Shown one piece after another: positions 19,230 through 27,257 of a stretch of DNA of 64,000 nucleotides (position 1 is the stretch's first letter; each line of letters starts with the position of its first letter). This DNA is from Paenibacillus sp. FSL K6-1096. Lineage in GTDB: Bacteria; Bacillota; Bacilli; Paenibacillales; Paenibacillaceae. The translations under genes were made by a program, and so were the position numbers. The notes beneath the pieces were generated by a model. It was not told where the DNA came from and ran no database searches. It saw nothing but the letters and a program-made list of their open reading frames with translations. The stretch spans positions 1,798,001-1,862,000 of the forward strand of contig NZ_CP150274.1 of NCBI RefSeq assembly GCF_037977055.1, in the 5' to 3' direction.

Positions 19230-20273
19230 TCAAGTGTAAATGGTATTGTTTTTCTTTAGAATCTGATATTTCGTGTTCTCCATTGCACAGACGACCGGAG
19301 ATGGTGTCAGATCATTGCCGGTTAATACTTTATTGATGATTTTACAACGGGAGCAAGTACATCCGGTATACAGTGAGCACCCCTTGCAATCGGGATTGAT
19401 TTCTTCCGCACTGCGGAGTATAGAGGCAAGTTTATCAGTATCTAGTGGGGTTGCGTCTTTCACATTGCCGATTCGAAATTCATTGTCACCGATGCCATAA
19501 CTGCATGGATACAGATCGCCATTGGGCAAAATATGAAAGCTGTCGGTCCCTCCCGTACAGACACCCAATTTGAAGTAAGGAACATTCAATAGAATAATGT
19601 CCAGGTCCGGATGATTTTTTTGCGCTTCTCTAAGATAAATTTGTACTTGCCCGGCTTGTTCAAGAAGCAGTTTCATATGATCTTCATTCCAGCGGCTATC
19701 ATAATAGTCTGGAATACAAGCCACTTTGCCAAAACCAAGCTTCACCAGATGGACAGCATTATCATACAGCTCGGCCACTGTTTCTGAATTAAACGTTAAC
19801 CGGGCTCTGATATCGGTTCTTAAAGTCAACAATTGTAAAGCGTTGGAAGTGACCAGATCATAGGACCCTTTGCCATTATGCAGTTTTCTGTGGAGATCGT
19901 GTGTGTCTTTGCGGCCATCTAAACTGATTGATAACCCATAGTTAATATTCGTAGCCAGAAAACTCATTTTCTCCGCGTCCAATAATGTTCCATTGGTGGT
20001 CATTCCAAATAACAACACATCGTCTTGTCCAATAAAAGCTTCTTTGATTTGGTTTGTGGTATATTTCACAATCTCAAAATTCATTAATGGCTCTCCGCCA
20101 TGAAATTGTACGATCAGCGTTGTATCCGCCATTTGCTTATATTGGCTCAAGATATAATCGATGGCGATATCCACCGTCTCCCGGCTCATCATCTCATATG
20201 ATTTGTCCATGCCTTCGTAGCAATAATCACATCTCATGTTGCAAGCTGTCGTTACCCATATACTGGCTAACAT
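19230..20273 (-). CDS. radical SAM-SPASM peptide maturase 1 (no recognition domain)
   Basis: The protein is 347 aa from the ATG at 20271-20273, which has AAGGGTGG seven bases upstream; the frame is open further but overlaps the previous gene. The radical SAM cluster motif is C11-x3-C15-x2-C18 (TTACNMRCDYC), right at the N-terminus. FHGGEPL is the GGE motif near residue 82, and SISLDG follows. The C-terminal SPASM region has FHILPNGDLYPCSYG, then a CKGC and CTCSRC set and a last Cys near VVCAMEN, for auxiliary Fe-S clusters. There is no N-terminal RRE, so it may rely on the partner maturase to hold the leader. Its gene directly precedes the precursor gene. Confidence 0.93.
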   Translation of the reverse strand: MLASIWVTTACNMRCDYCYEGMDKSYEMMSRETVDIAIDYILSQYKQMADTTLIVQFHGGEPLMNFEIVKYTTNQIKEAFIGQDDVLLFGMTTNGTLLDAEKMSFLATNINYGLSISLDGRKDTHDLHRKLHNGKGSYDLVTSNALQLLTLRTDIRARLTFNSETVAELYDNAVHLVKLGFGKVACIPDYYDSRWNEDHMKLLLEQAGQVQIYLREAQKNHPDLDIILLNVPYFKLGVCTGGTDSFHILPNGDLYPCSYGIGDNEFRIGNVKDATPLDTDKLASILRSAEEINPDCKGCSLYTGCTCSRCKIINKVLTGNDLTPSPVVCAMENTKYQILKKNNTIYT

Positions 20274-20286
20274 AAGAACCACCCTT

Positions 20287-21555
20287 TTATGTATGACTTC
20301 CCCAAACCGCTTGCTGCAATTCTCGCTTCTGTTCACTGCAATCAAATTCGACAACATGATCGCCCTTCTTGAGTAGATCCAAGAAATGAACACAGTTCCA
20401 ACAGAACAGATTGACATCGCAATCTGCACACTTATTGAAGTTCTCCGGTTGAATGTTTATCAAGGACTGGTACCCCCCGCAATCTTGATAACATTTCTGA
20501 CTGTAAAAGGATTCGAAATCCTCTATATCATTTACATGACATAGGCGATATTCTTCCTTCTCAAGCAAGCCGCATGGATATACATTTCCTTTATAGTTGA
20601 TATACAACGTTTTTTGGATTGCGCCGCAATGACAGGTCTTCAGATTATGAAGAATCTCACTGTTGTTCAACTGCTCTATGTTCGACTTGAAGTCGGAATC
20701 AAGGTTGACCTCCAATTGACTTTTATTGATACGTCCTCTACCAATCGGACTAAAGATTCTGGTTACCCCTTTGGTGCCCAACTGTTCATTCAGATGGTCG
20801 AATTCTTCGCGTAAATGTTGGGTATCACTGGTGATAACCATGGACAACGATATTTTATCCAGACCATTCTCTTGCAGCAGCCGGATACTGTCCACTACTT
20901 TTTGGAAGACACCTTCTCCTCTTATTTTGGAGCATGTCTCTTCATCAACACCATCAATGCTAATGTCAATCGAGTCGGCATATTTCGCCAATGCTATAAC
21001 ATTGACTTCATTAATAAGTGTGGCATTTGTCATTACGCCGATGATTCCCTGGTAATGCTCACGTCCATATTTAAGAATATCCAAGAAATCTTCCCGGACC
21101 AGCACTTCACCACCTGTAAAATTGATTTGGGCGGGGTGGAGGGCTATGATTTTATCCAGTATCCCCAGGATCTCTTCGGTCTGTAGAAACTCCTTGCCTG
21201 CGATAGAACTGGCCGCGACGCAGCAGTGGGAACAGTTCAAGTTGCAGCGGTGCGTAACCGCAAAATCAATAGCCCTCGCTGGAACCTTCTCCTCGTCGCT
21301 CTGCAATCGGATCACTCCGATGGCTCTGAGTTTCGTAAATAATTTCATGAAATAAGCTCTATCTTCGTCATCAGCCAATGCTTGAAGCAATTCAGCAAAA
21401 GTGGCCTGATGATCCACACCCATGTTCAGAATATCGAAACACTGCTTGCTGATCTTCATCCATTTCCCGTCGTCCCGGTTCCCGATAACGACTTGATTAC
21501 CGTGTTTAAGCGTTCTCAAATTGCTCTTGAATTGATATTTCTCTTCAACTTGCAT
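20287..21555 (-). CDS. radical SAM-SPASM peptide maturase 2 with RRE-like N-terminus
   Basis: This is the first gene of the RiPP operon. The ATG at 21553-21555 has GGGAGG ten bases upstream and gives 422 aa. Residues about 10-85 look like a PqqD-type RiPP recognition element: a short beta strand VVIGN, ISKQCFDILNMG, and helices ending LRAIGVIRL. The radical SAM motif C104-x3-C108-x2-C111 (THRCNLNCSHC) and INFTGGEVLVRED follow. The C-terminal part is Cys-rich (CHCGA, YPCG, QDCGGY, KCADCDVNLFCWNC), typical of SPASM/twitch auxiliary clusters. It should bind the leader and install a crosslink. It lies 13 bp before the second maturase gene. Confidence 0.93.
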   Translation of the reverse strand: MQVEEKYQFKSNLRTLKHGNQVVIGNRDDGKWMKISKQCFDILNMGVDHQATFAELLQALADDEDRAYFMKLFTKLRAIGVIRLQSDEEKVPARAIDFAVTHRCNLNCSHCCVAASSIAGKEFLQTEEILGILDKIIALHPAQINFTGGEVLVREDFLDILKYGREHYQGIIGVMTNATLINEVNVIALAKYADSIDISIDGVDEETCSKIRGEGVFQKVVDSIRLLQENGLDKISLSMVITSDTQHLREEFDHLNEQLGTKGVTRIFSPIGRGRINKSQLEVNLDSDFKSNIEQLNNSEILHNLKTCHCGAIQKTLYINYKGNVYPCGLLEKEEYRLCHVNDIEDFESFYSQKCYQDCGGYQSLINIQPENFNKCADCDVNLFCWNCVHFLDLLKKGDHVVEFDCSEQKRELQQAVWGSHT

Positions 21556-21711
21556 GAATACCAAACCTCCCTGCTGAACGTTGTAGCTGTCTGCCTCACA
21601 CAAAAATCATAACATAAAATAAAGATTATGGTGTAAAATGGGTTTTAATTGCATAAAAAGGGGGTAAAGGTCGCGAATTACAGAAATTTTTAAATGACAG
21701 GAGGTTATACC
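21556..21711. promoter_or_regulatory. divergent promoter region of the RiPP operon and its regulator
   Basis: This 156-bp AT-rich stretch separates the minus-strand RiPP operon from the plus-strand LytTR regulator. On the minus strand TTTACA and TATGAT-like boxes are present but with a non-standard spacing (about 20 bp), as expected for an activator-dependent promoter. No certain LytTR box pair was identified by eye. Confidence 0.4.
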
Positions 21712-22470
21712 TTGTTCAACGTAGCCGTATGTGACGCTGATGAGCTCTGCCACGCTCAAATTGAAAATTTCTTTCGTAGATTCGAACAAGAGACTAAATT
21801 CTACTTTCAAATCAAGTATTTTTTTTCTGGGGAAGAACTGATCGAATATGTGAAAAGCCATGCCGGTAATTCATTTCATATCTTGATTATGGATGTCGTG
21901 CTGCAAAAGATGAATGGCATTGAGACGGCAAAATGGATACGTAATAATCAAGACTATGATTTACAAATCATCTTTCTTACACACGATCAGCAATCTATGT
22001 TAGATTGTTTTGATGTACAACCCTTTCAGTTCATTATTAAACCTACTTCCTATGATTTGTTTTGTATGAAATTGTTAAAATTATGTGAATATATCGTCTC
22101 GTTATCCGGGCGATACCTAACGATCCGGACAGAGGGAGAATATCGCCTGATAAAAGTCACCGAAGTCCTATCCATAAAGAAAGTGAAAGATGCCGTTATC
22201 AGAAATCAACTCGAAATTTCAACCGCAGATTGCCAATATCAAAGCAAAGGCGTTCTTAACAAATTCAGATTCGAAAGGGAATCCCCGCTGCTTATGATTC
22301 ACCGTTCCATTATTGTGAATATTGAACATATCCATAAAATCTCGTCCAACACGGTATCCATGTCCAATGGCGATCAATTCCCCATCGGGCGCTCGTATAT
22401 GAAAGAGGTCAAAGATGTGTATAACTGTTATATGACGTCCCAATATAAAAAAAGAGTTTTTTTAGGTTAA
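21712..22470 (+). CDS. LytTR-family (AgrA/ComE-like) response regulator
   Basis: The 252-aa protein has a CheY-like receiver with Asp7/Asp9-type acidic pocket (VCDADE) and phospho-acceptor Asp61 in ILIMDVVLQKMNG. A LytTR DNA-binding domain follows from about residue 145 (RYLTIRTEGEYRLI... MIHRSIIVNIEHI... FPIGRSYMKEV). TTG at 21712 was chosen as start because GGAGG lies seven bases upstream; the in-frame ATG at 21694 contains that ribosome site. It is transcribed away from the RiPP operon and probably controls it. No histidine kinase gene or AgrD-type signal gene is in the locus, so the signal is unknown. Confidence 0.9.
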   Translation: MFNVAVCDADELCHAQIENFFRRFEQETKFYFQIKYFFSGEELIEYVKSHAGNSFHILIMDVVLQKMNGIETAKWIRNNQDYDLQIIFLTHDQQSMLDCFDVQPFQFIIKPTSYDLFCMKLLKLCEYIVSLSGRYLTIRTEGEYRLIKVTEVLSIKKVKDAVIRNQLEISTADCQYQSKGVLNKFRFERESPLLMIHRSIIVNIEHIHKISSNTVSMSNGDQFPIGRSYMKEVKDVYNCYMTSQYKKRVFLG

Positions 22471-22480
22471 AAACGAAAAT

Positions 22481-22513
22481 GCAGCGATTCTCCTGTTGTT
22501 GGAGGATCGCTGC
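22481..22513. terminator. hairpin after the LytTR regulator, probably bidirectional
   Basis: The stem GCAGCGATtCTCC / GGAGgATCGCTGC has a 7-base loop. The better T run (ATTTTCGTTTTT) is on the minus strand, so it may originally have ended the minus-strand ORF at 22548-22694. Confidence 0.65.
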
Positions 22514-22547
22514 TCTGCGTTATTGATATAAATAGTGCTAGTATTGC

Positions 22548-22694
22548 TTATTTCTTACCGAATTCCCGAAAAAGGGTGGCGCGTACCGGCGGATCAATTA
22601 CATATCCAGCAGTCCCTTGGTTCGTCAACGATTGTGGAAAAACGATGGGAACAACGGTCCATTCATTCGCATAACGTTTCCCCCTAGTACTCAC
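22548..22694 (-). CDS. doubtful 48-aa ORF or gene remnant
   Basis: A GTG-started frame (22694) between two terminators encodes RYANEWTVVPIVFPQS, later GYVIDPPVRATLFREFGKK. Codon choice looks protein-like and a T-tailed hairpin follows on the same strand, but the ribosome site is weak and no family was recognised. It may be the 3' end of a gene lost when the RiPP locus arrived. Confidence 0.25.
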   Translation of the reverse strand: MSTRGKRYANEWTVVPIVFPQSLTNQGTAGYVIDPPVRATLFREFGKK

Positions 22695-22706
22695 GTTGAC
22701 CCTACT

Positions 22707-22762
22707 TAAAAAACAAAAAGGACTATCCCAATTAGCCACTTCATGGCTTGTGGGACAGCCCC
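22707..22762 (-). terminator. terminator of dapL
   Basis: A long stem (22720-22738 with 22744-22761), pairing GGCTGTCCCA with TGGGATAGTCC, is followed on the minus strand by TTTTTGTTTTTT, ten bases after the dapL stop. Confidence 0.85.
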
Positions 22763-22771
22763 TTATTCATC

Positions 22772-24025
22772 TTAGAATTCAAATTCAACGTCGCTCAGGC
22801 GTCTTTGAATCTCGGAAATGACCCGCTTCTCTTCTTCTTCACCCTTGGCCACGAAGGTGACGGAGAAGCGCACGAATGCACCGGCATCATCCCAAGGCAC
22901 GGTGGAGATCAGCTTCTCGCGGATCATGAACTGCGAGAAGTCTTCGCCCGATTCAAAGCGGCGTCCGCCCTTAACGCCCTTAGGAGCGGCGACATAGAGG
23001 AAGAATGAGCCCTTCGGCTTCTCGGCCTTGAAGCCCAGGCTGTTCAGGGCATCCACCAGCATGTTGTGGCGGCGGGAGTACTTGGCGGCAATCGCTTCGG
23101 TAATCTCCGGATGAGCCAGACCGTAAGCGGCAGCTTTCTGGATAGCGATGAACTGGCCGGAATCATTATTGTCCTTCACATCACTGAACGCCTTGACGAT
23201 CAGCGGGTTACCGGCCACGAAGCCGATTCTCCAGCCGGTCATGTTGTAGGACTTGGACAGGGAGTGCAGCTCAACGCCGACATCCTTGGCCCCTGGTACG
23301 GACAGGAAGCTCAGCGGCTTCACGCCATCATAAGTGAGTGCTGCGTAAGGAGCGTCGTGAATGACGACAACATCATATTTCTTAGCCCAGGCCACGACTT
23401 CGCTGAAGAACTCAGGGGTTGCGCTTGCCCCGGTAGGGTTGTTCGGATAGTTGAGGTAGAGCAGCTTCGCCTTGCGGGCTACATCCTCTGGAATGGAGCT
23501 CAGGTCAGGCAGAAAGTTGTTCTCCTTCTTCAATTCTACGGAGTATACTTGTCCGCCCAGATATTTGGTGTGGGTGCCCAGTACCGGGTATCCCGGAATG
23601 GTCATAATCGTGATATCGCCCGGATTAATGAACACGGACGGCAGCATGGCCAGCGCCGGCTTGGAGCCGATGGAGTGCACAATTTCAGTTACAGGATCAA
23701 TGCCCTCTACCTGGAATACTTCCTTCAGATACACGGCAGCGGCTTCCTTGAACTCAGGGATACCATTATCCGAATATCCGCGGTTCTCTTCCTTCGCCGC
23801 TTCAAGCGCAAGTCTGGCAACGATGCCTTCATCCGCCATTTCGTCCGGTTCGCCTACGCCCATATCGATCAATTCGATGTTAGGGAAGTCCTGCTTCGCC
23901 GAAGCTTTGGCGCGTTTGATCTTCTCGAATTTGTAGATGGAGGTGTCCTTGCCATATCGTTCGCCGCCGATGCGGTCTGCAAAATTCGTCTGAATGTAGG
24001 TATTCTGATATTGTTCAATACTCAT
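22772..24025 (-). CDS. dapL: LL-diaminopimelate aminotransferase
   Basis: This PLP class I/II aminotransferase converts tetrahydrodipicolinate straight to LL-diaminopimelate, feeding lysine and peptidoglycan synthesis. It is 417 aa from the ATG at 24023-24025, near the usual 410. The PLP Lys is in HSLSKSYNMTGWRIGF near residue 250, and YLNYPNNPTGA is the Asn/Pro motif near residue 190. The N-terminal YQNTYIQTNFADRI and the KFEKIKRA segment fit the Gram-positive DapL-like branch. An upstream in-frame ATG at 24064 is possible, but AGGAG lies between the two and favours the shorter form. Other class I aminotransferase specificities cannot be excluded by eye. Confidence 0.85.
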   Translation of the reverse strand: MSIEQYQNTYIQTNFADRIGGERYGKDTSIYKFEKIKRAKASAKQDFPNIELIDMGVGEPDEMADEGIVARLALEAAKEENRGYSDNGIPEFKEAAAVYLKEVFQVEGIDPVTEIVHSIGSKPALAMLPSVFINPGDITIMTIPGYPVLGTHTKYLGGQVYSVELKKENNFLPDLSSIPEDVARKAKLLYLNYPNNPTGASATPEFFSEVVAWAKKYDVVVIHDAPYAALTYDGVKPLSFLSVPGAKDVGVELHSLSKSYNMTGWRIGFVAGNPLIVKAFSDVKDNNDSGQFIAIQKAAAYGLAHPEITEAIAAKYSRRHNMLVDALNSLGFKAEKPKGSFFLYVAAPKGVKGGRRFESGEDFSQFMIREKLISTVPWDDAGAFVRFSVTFVAKGEEEEKRVISEIQRRLSDVEFEF

Positions 24026-24125
24026 ATTCTTCTTCTCATCTCCTGGCCTATATTGTGAAACCATGCTCTAAATATGACGCAATTCCGGCCGCTGCACCAT
24101 GGATTTATACTCTTTTGATTTGCAC

Positions 24126-25100
24126 TTATCTGCTGCGGAGCGCAAACAGCACATCTTCCATATCTGCCGGAAGCGGTGCACTGAACTCCTTATATTCGCC
24201 TGTAGACGGATGCACAAATCCCAGTACCGCCGCATGCAGGGCTTGTCCGTTCATTGTCGTTCCTTTACTGCGCCCGTACACCGGGTCGCCGACCAGAGGA
24301 TGGCCGATGAACTTCATATGAACACGGATCTGATGAGTCCTTCCAGTCTCTAATTGCAGCTCCAGCAGCGTACAATCCCCGAACCGTTCCAGCACGGTAA
24401 AATGGGTCACGGAATGCTTACTGTTCTTCTCCGTCACGGTGTAGAGCTTGCGGTCATGCGGATCACGCCCGATTGGCGCATCTACCGTTCCCTTGTCATG
24501 AGACAAATTACCATGCACAATTGCAATATAACGGCGGGTTACACTGTGCTCCTTCAGCTGAGCGGCCAGCGAGGCATGACTGGCGTCATTCTTGGCAGCC
24601 ATAATCAGACCCGAGGTGTCCTTGTCAATCCGGTGGACGATGCCCGGGCGGATCTCGCCGTTGATGCCGGACAGGTCCTTGCAGTGATACATCAGCGCAT
24701 TAACCAGCGTTCCCGACGGATGCCCCACTGCCGGATGCACCACCATACCGCGCGGCTTGTTGACCACAATCACGTCACTGTCCTCATAGGCCACCTCCAG
24801 CGGAATATTCTCCGGGGTCAAGTCTGTAGCCTCCGCTTCAGGGACGGTCACCTGCACCTTGTCGCCTTCAGCCAGCTTATAATTCGCTTTGACCGTTGCG
24901 CCGTTCACGGTAACATGCCCGCCGCTGATCCACAGCTGGACCTGGGAACGCGAGATTTCGTCCTCCCAGGACTCCGTGATATATTTGTCAATCCGCTCCT
25001 TGGCGTTCTCCGCGGCAACCGTCCATTCGGTGACGTCTCTGTCTTCTTCAGGTGCTGCGAAATCTGCCTGCCCTTTGACGTCCTGATTCAAATTATTCAT
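24126..25100 (-). CDS. rluD: RluD-family 23S rRNA pseudouridine synthase
   Basis: The 324-aa enzyme should isomerise uridines in large-subunit rRNA. An N-terminal S4 RNA-binding domain (about residues 35-95, RIDKYITE... SRSQVQLWISGGHV) precedes the RluA/RluD catalytic domain. The catalytic Asp is in HRIDKDTSGLIMAAKN and the C-terminal motif in GRTHQIRVHMKFIGHPLVGDPVYG. Its start overlaps the lspA stop by 8 bp, and the ribosome site is short-spaced, which suggests coupling to lspA. This is the Bacillus subtilis ylyB position, where pyrR would follow; here dapL and the RiPP locus intervene. Confidence 0.93.
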   Translation of the reverse strand: MNNLNQDVKGQADFAAPEEDRDVTEWTVAAENAKERIDKYITESWEDEISRSQVQLWISGGHVTVNGATVKANYKLAEGDKVQVTVPEAEATDLTPENIPLEVAYEDSDVIVVNKPRGMVVHPAVGHPSGTLVNALMYHCKDLSGINGEIRPGIVHRIDKDTSGLIMAAKNDASHASLAAQLKEHSVTRRYIAIVHGNLSHDKGTVDAPIGRDPHDRKLYTVTEKNSKHSVTHFTVLERFGDCTLLELQLETGRTHQIRVHMKFIGHPLVGDPVYGRSKGTTMNGQALHAAVLGFVHPSTGEYKEFSAPLPADMEDVLFALRSR

Positions 25101-25596
25101 TCCCTTCTTTGACTTCCGGTGATTCCTTCACCTCGATGACTTCCTGCTCGCCCTTCACTTCCAGCAGCGTATCCAGAATAATCAGGCCGACCCCGATCAC
25201 TATGCAGGAATCCGCCACGTTGAAGATCGGGAACGTATAGCTGCCGAAATTGAACATCAGGAAATCGACAACCTCGCCATTAAGAATCCGGTCCAGGAAG
25301 TTGCCGACTGCTCCCCCGAGGACAAGCGCAAGCGCTGTCGGCAGCAGCCTGCGGGTCTTGCGGGTTTTGTTCAGATACCATACGATACCGGCCACCACGA
25401 TCACCGTAATTACAATGAAGAACCACTGCTGTCCCTGCAGAATGCCAAAAGCGGCTCCACGATTGCGGTGGGAGGTAATAATGAAGAAATCCTTGATCAC
25501 CGGAATCTGCTCTGCGAGCTCCAGGCGGGTGGCAATCAAATATTTGGTGCCCTGGTCAATCAAAAATACAATTAGCGCAATCAGAAAGTACACCAC
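25093..25596 (-). CDS. lspA: lipoprotein signal peptidase II
   Basis: This membrane Asp protease cleaves the signal peptide of prolipoproteins at the lipobox. Four transmembrane helices are visible. Motifs are DQGTKYL near residue 14, SHRNRGAAFG, GGAVGNFLDRI with the first catalytic Asp, and FNVADSCIVIG with the second. The C-terminus has an acidic tail of about 25 residues (EVKESPEVKEGNE) beyond the usual end. The GTG at 25594-25596 was chosen (GGAG 11 bases upstream, alignment with a typical MxYxxIAL start); the frame also opens at a GTG at 25608 with a poor ribosome site. Confidence 0.93.
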   Translation of the reverse strand: MVYFLIALIVFLIDQGTKYLIATRLELAEQIPVIKDFFIITSHRNRGAAFGILQGQQWFFIVITVIVVAGIVWYLNKTRKTRRLLPTALALVLGGAVGNFLDRILNGEVVDFLMFNFGSYTFPIFNVADSCIVIGVGLIILDTLLEVKGEQEVIEVKESPEVKEGNE

Positions 25597-25820
25597 TGAG
25601 GTTGTCACTCCGTTCTTATTTTTCCCGCGGCAATGGCGGTACGAATACTGTATAAAGACTTGTATATTGTAGCACAGGCCTTAAGATACCGTCTATTGCA
25701 TGAGTATGCAGAGGCCCAGTCTGTGCACTATTTTCCATCGCTAAAAAAGCACAGCACAGGCCAAGCTATCGGTAGAAGGAACGGCCCCGCCGATAAGCCA
25801 CCGAAAGGAGCGTTACTGCA

Positions 25821-26549
25821 ATGAGCCATCTGACACCACAGCAGCTCTCCGCGCTGCGTACCACCCTGCTGCAGCAGCGGGAGGAGATCAAGCACAGGCT
25901 GAGTAACAACGAACAATACGGGCTGCAGGAGGCCATGCGGGACAATACCGGAGAACTGTCCGAAATCGACAATCACCCCGGTGACGCCGCCACTGAGCTG
26001 TATCACCGTTCCATGGATATCTCCCTGCTGGAGCGGGAAGAGCATGAGCTGGACGACATTGAAGCCGCGCTGAAAGCGATGGATGAGGGGACTTACGGCA
26101 TCTGCGCTGCCAGCGGAGAGCCGATTCCATATGAGCGCCTGTCCGCCCTTCCCGCAACCCGTTTCACCAAGGAGCAAGCCCCCCGCCAGAGCGCCCCGTT
26201 CACCCGGCCGGCCGAGGAGGAGCTGCTGTCACCGCCTTTTGGCCGCACCAGTCTGGATGAACGGGAGGAACAGAACCGGTTCGACGGCGAGGATGCCTGG
26301 CAGATTGTCGAGAGCTGGGGAAACTCGGATTCGCCGGCCATGGCAGAAGGGAATAACATCGACTCCTACAATGATATGGAGATTGAAGCGGACGAAACCG
26401 AAGGGTTCGTGGAGCCGTGGGAGAACTTCGTCGCCACCGACATTTCCGGCAATCATCTGATGATTATCAAAGGCAACAGCTACCGCCATTACATGGACGA
26501 TGAGGAAGGTGACTACCTGCTGGACCCGACGAGAAACAAGCGGCGTTAG
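25821..26549 (+). CDS. YteA/YlyA-type DksA/TraR-like RNA polymerase-binding protein
   Basis: The 242-aa protein has the N-terminal coiled coil of DksA-like factors (SALRTTLLQQREEIKHRL... EIDNHPGDAATELYHR... LLEREEHELDDIEAALKAMDEGTYG). The TraR-type zinc finger follows but is degenerate: only the first Cys of YGICAASGEPIPYERLSALP remains. About 120 acidic C-terminal residues follow, ending in TRNKRR. The yteA sporulation family has this long form. The position between ileS and lspA is that of Bacillus subtilis ylyA, which affects SigmaG-dependent genes, but here the gene is inverted. AAAGGAG lies ten bases before the ATG. Family membership is fairly sure; the exact role is inferred. Confidence 0.85.
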   Translation: MSHLTPQQLSALRTTLLQQREEIKHRLSNNEQYGLQEAMRDNTGELSEIDNHPGDAATELYHRSMDISLLEREEHELDDIEAALKAMDEGTYGICAASGEPIPYERLSALPATRFTKEQAPRQSAPFTRPAEEELLSPPFGRTSLDEREEQNRFDGEDAWQIVESWGNSDSPAMAEGNNIDSYNDMEIEADETEGFVEPWENFVATDISGNHLMIIKGNSYRHYMDDEEGDYLLDPTRNKRR

Positions 26550-26579
26550 CGCTATTTTGCAGCAATCAGGCTGTGGACC

Positions 26580-27086
26580 TTAGAACGTCTTCAGCTCCAG
26601 CTGATGCTGGACAATCCGCACAATGTCAGCGATATAATCGCCGATAATCGGCAGATTCAGCGCACCGAGTACCTGCAGGATATAAATAATGGTTGCTGCA
26701 AAAAAGGTAAACCCGAGCGCAATCCCCAGCCCTCTGGCCGCCCCGGAGAGAACATTCAGCCAGATCAGCTTGAACGGAGAATACAGCAGCTCGGTATACT
26801 CCGAGATCCGCGACTTCTCCATCTGCTGGGCCAGACTCGTGGTCATCCGGTACAACGCATTCAGCTTCTCCTCCTGCGAAATGCTGTTCAGCGGATCGGC
26901 AGGCGTTACAGGTGGAGTTATCTGATGCGGTTGATCGCCCTGTAAGTGTGTTCCTACTCTGCTTCCGGCGGTCTGCTGAACCGGAGTATCCTGCTTATTG
27001 GGTTCCGTTGGACGAATAGAGATTCTGCCCGGCCCATCCGGCTTCTTCGTCTGCGGTTCATCCGGATTCCCGTTCCCTCTGCCCAT
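26580..27086 (-). CDS. DUF5665-family membrane protein
   Basis: This 168-aa protein has a Pro/Gln/Thr-rich, probably disordered N-terminal 65 residues. A helical part follows (EEKLNALYRMTTSLAQQMEKS... YTELLYSPFKLIWLNVLSGAARGLG), then a transmembrane segment at about 122-145 and a C-terminus LNLPIIGDYIADIVRIVQ. This tail is the signature of DUF5665 proteins of spore-forming Firmicutes. No function is known to me. GGAGG lies nine bases before the ATG. It follows the ileS terminator in the same direction. Confidence 0.8.
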   Translation of the reverse strand: MGRGNGNPDEPQTKKPDGPGRISIRPTEPNKQDTPVQQTAGSRVGTHLQGDQPHQITPPVTPADPLNSISQEEKLNALYRMTTSLAQQMEKSRISEYTELLYSPFKLIWLNVLSGAARGLGIALGFTFFAATIIYILQVLGALNLPIIGDYIADIVRIVQHQLELKTF

Positions 27087-27116
27087 GTTCCTGCACCTCC
27101 TGATTCTCTAGTCAGC

Positions 27117-27172
27117 CGCAAAACAAACGAGCCCGGTCAAAGAGAGATTCTCTCTTCAAGCACAGGGCTCGT
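27117..27172 (-). terminator. terminator of ileS
   Basis: On the minus strand ACGAGCCC ... GGGCTCGT (27165-27172 with 27127-27134), with an inner AAGAGAGA/TCTCTCTT stem, runs into TTGTTTT. Confidence 0.85.
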
Positions 27173-27257
27173 TGTTGTGCAGCTAACCCGTAGAAGCCTT
27201 GCCTTTGCGGCTAGTATATGCCGGAGCAGGACAAGTCATGCAGGTCACGGTATTTCC

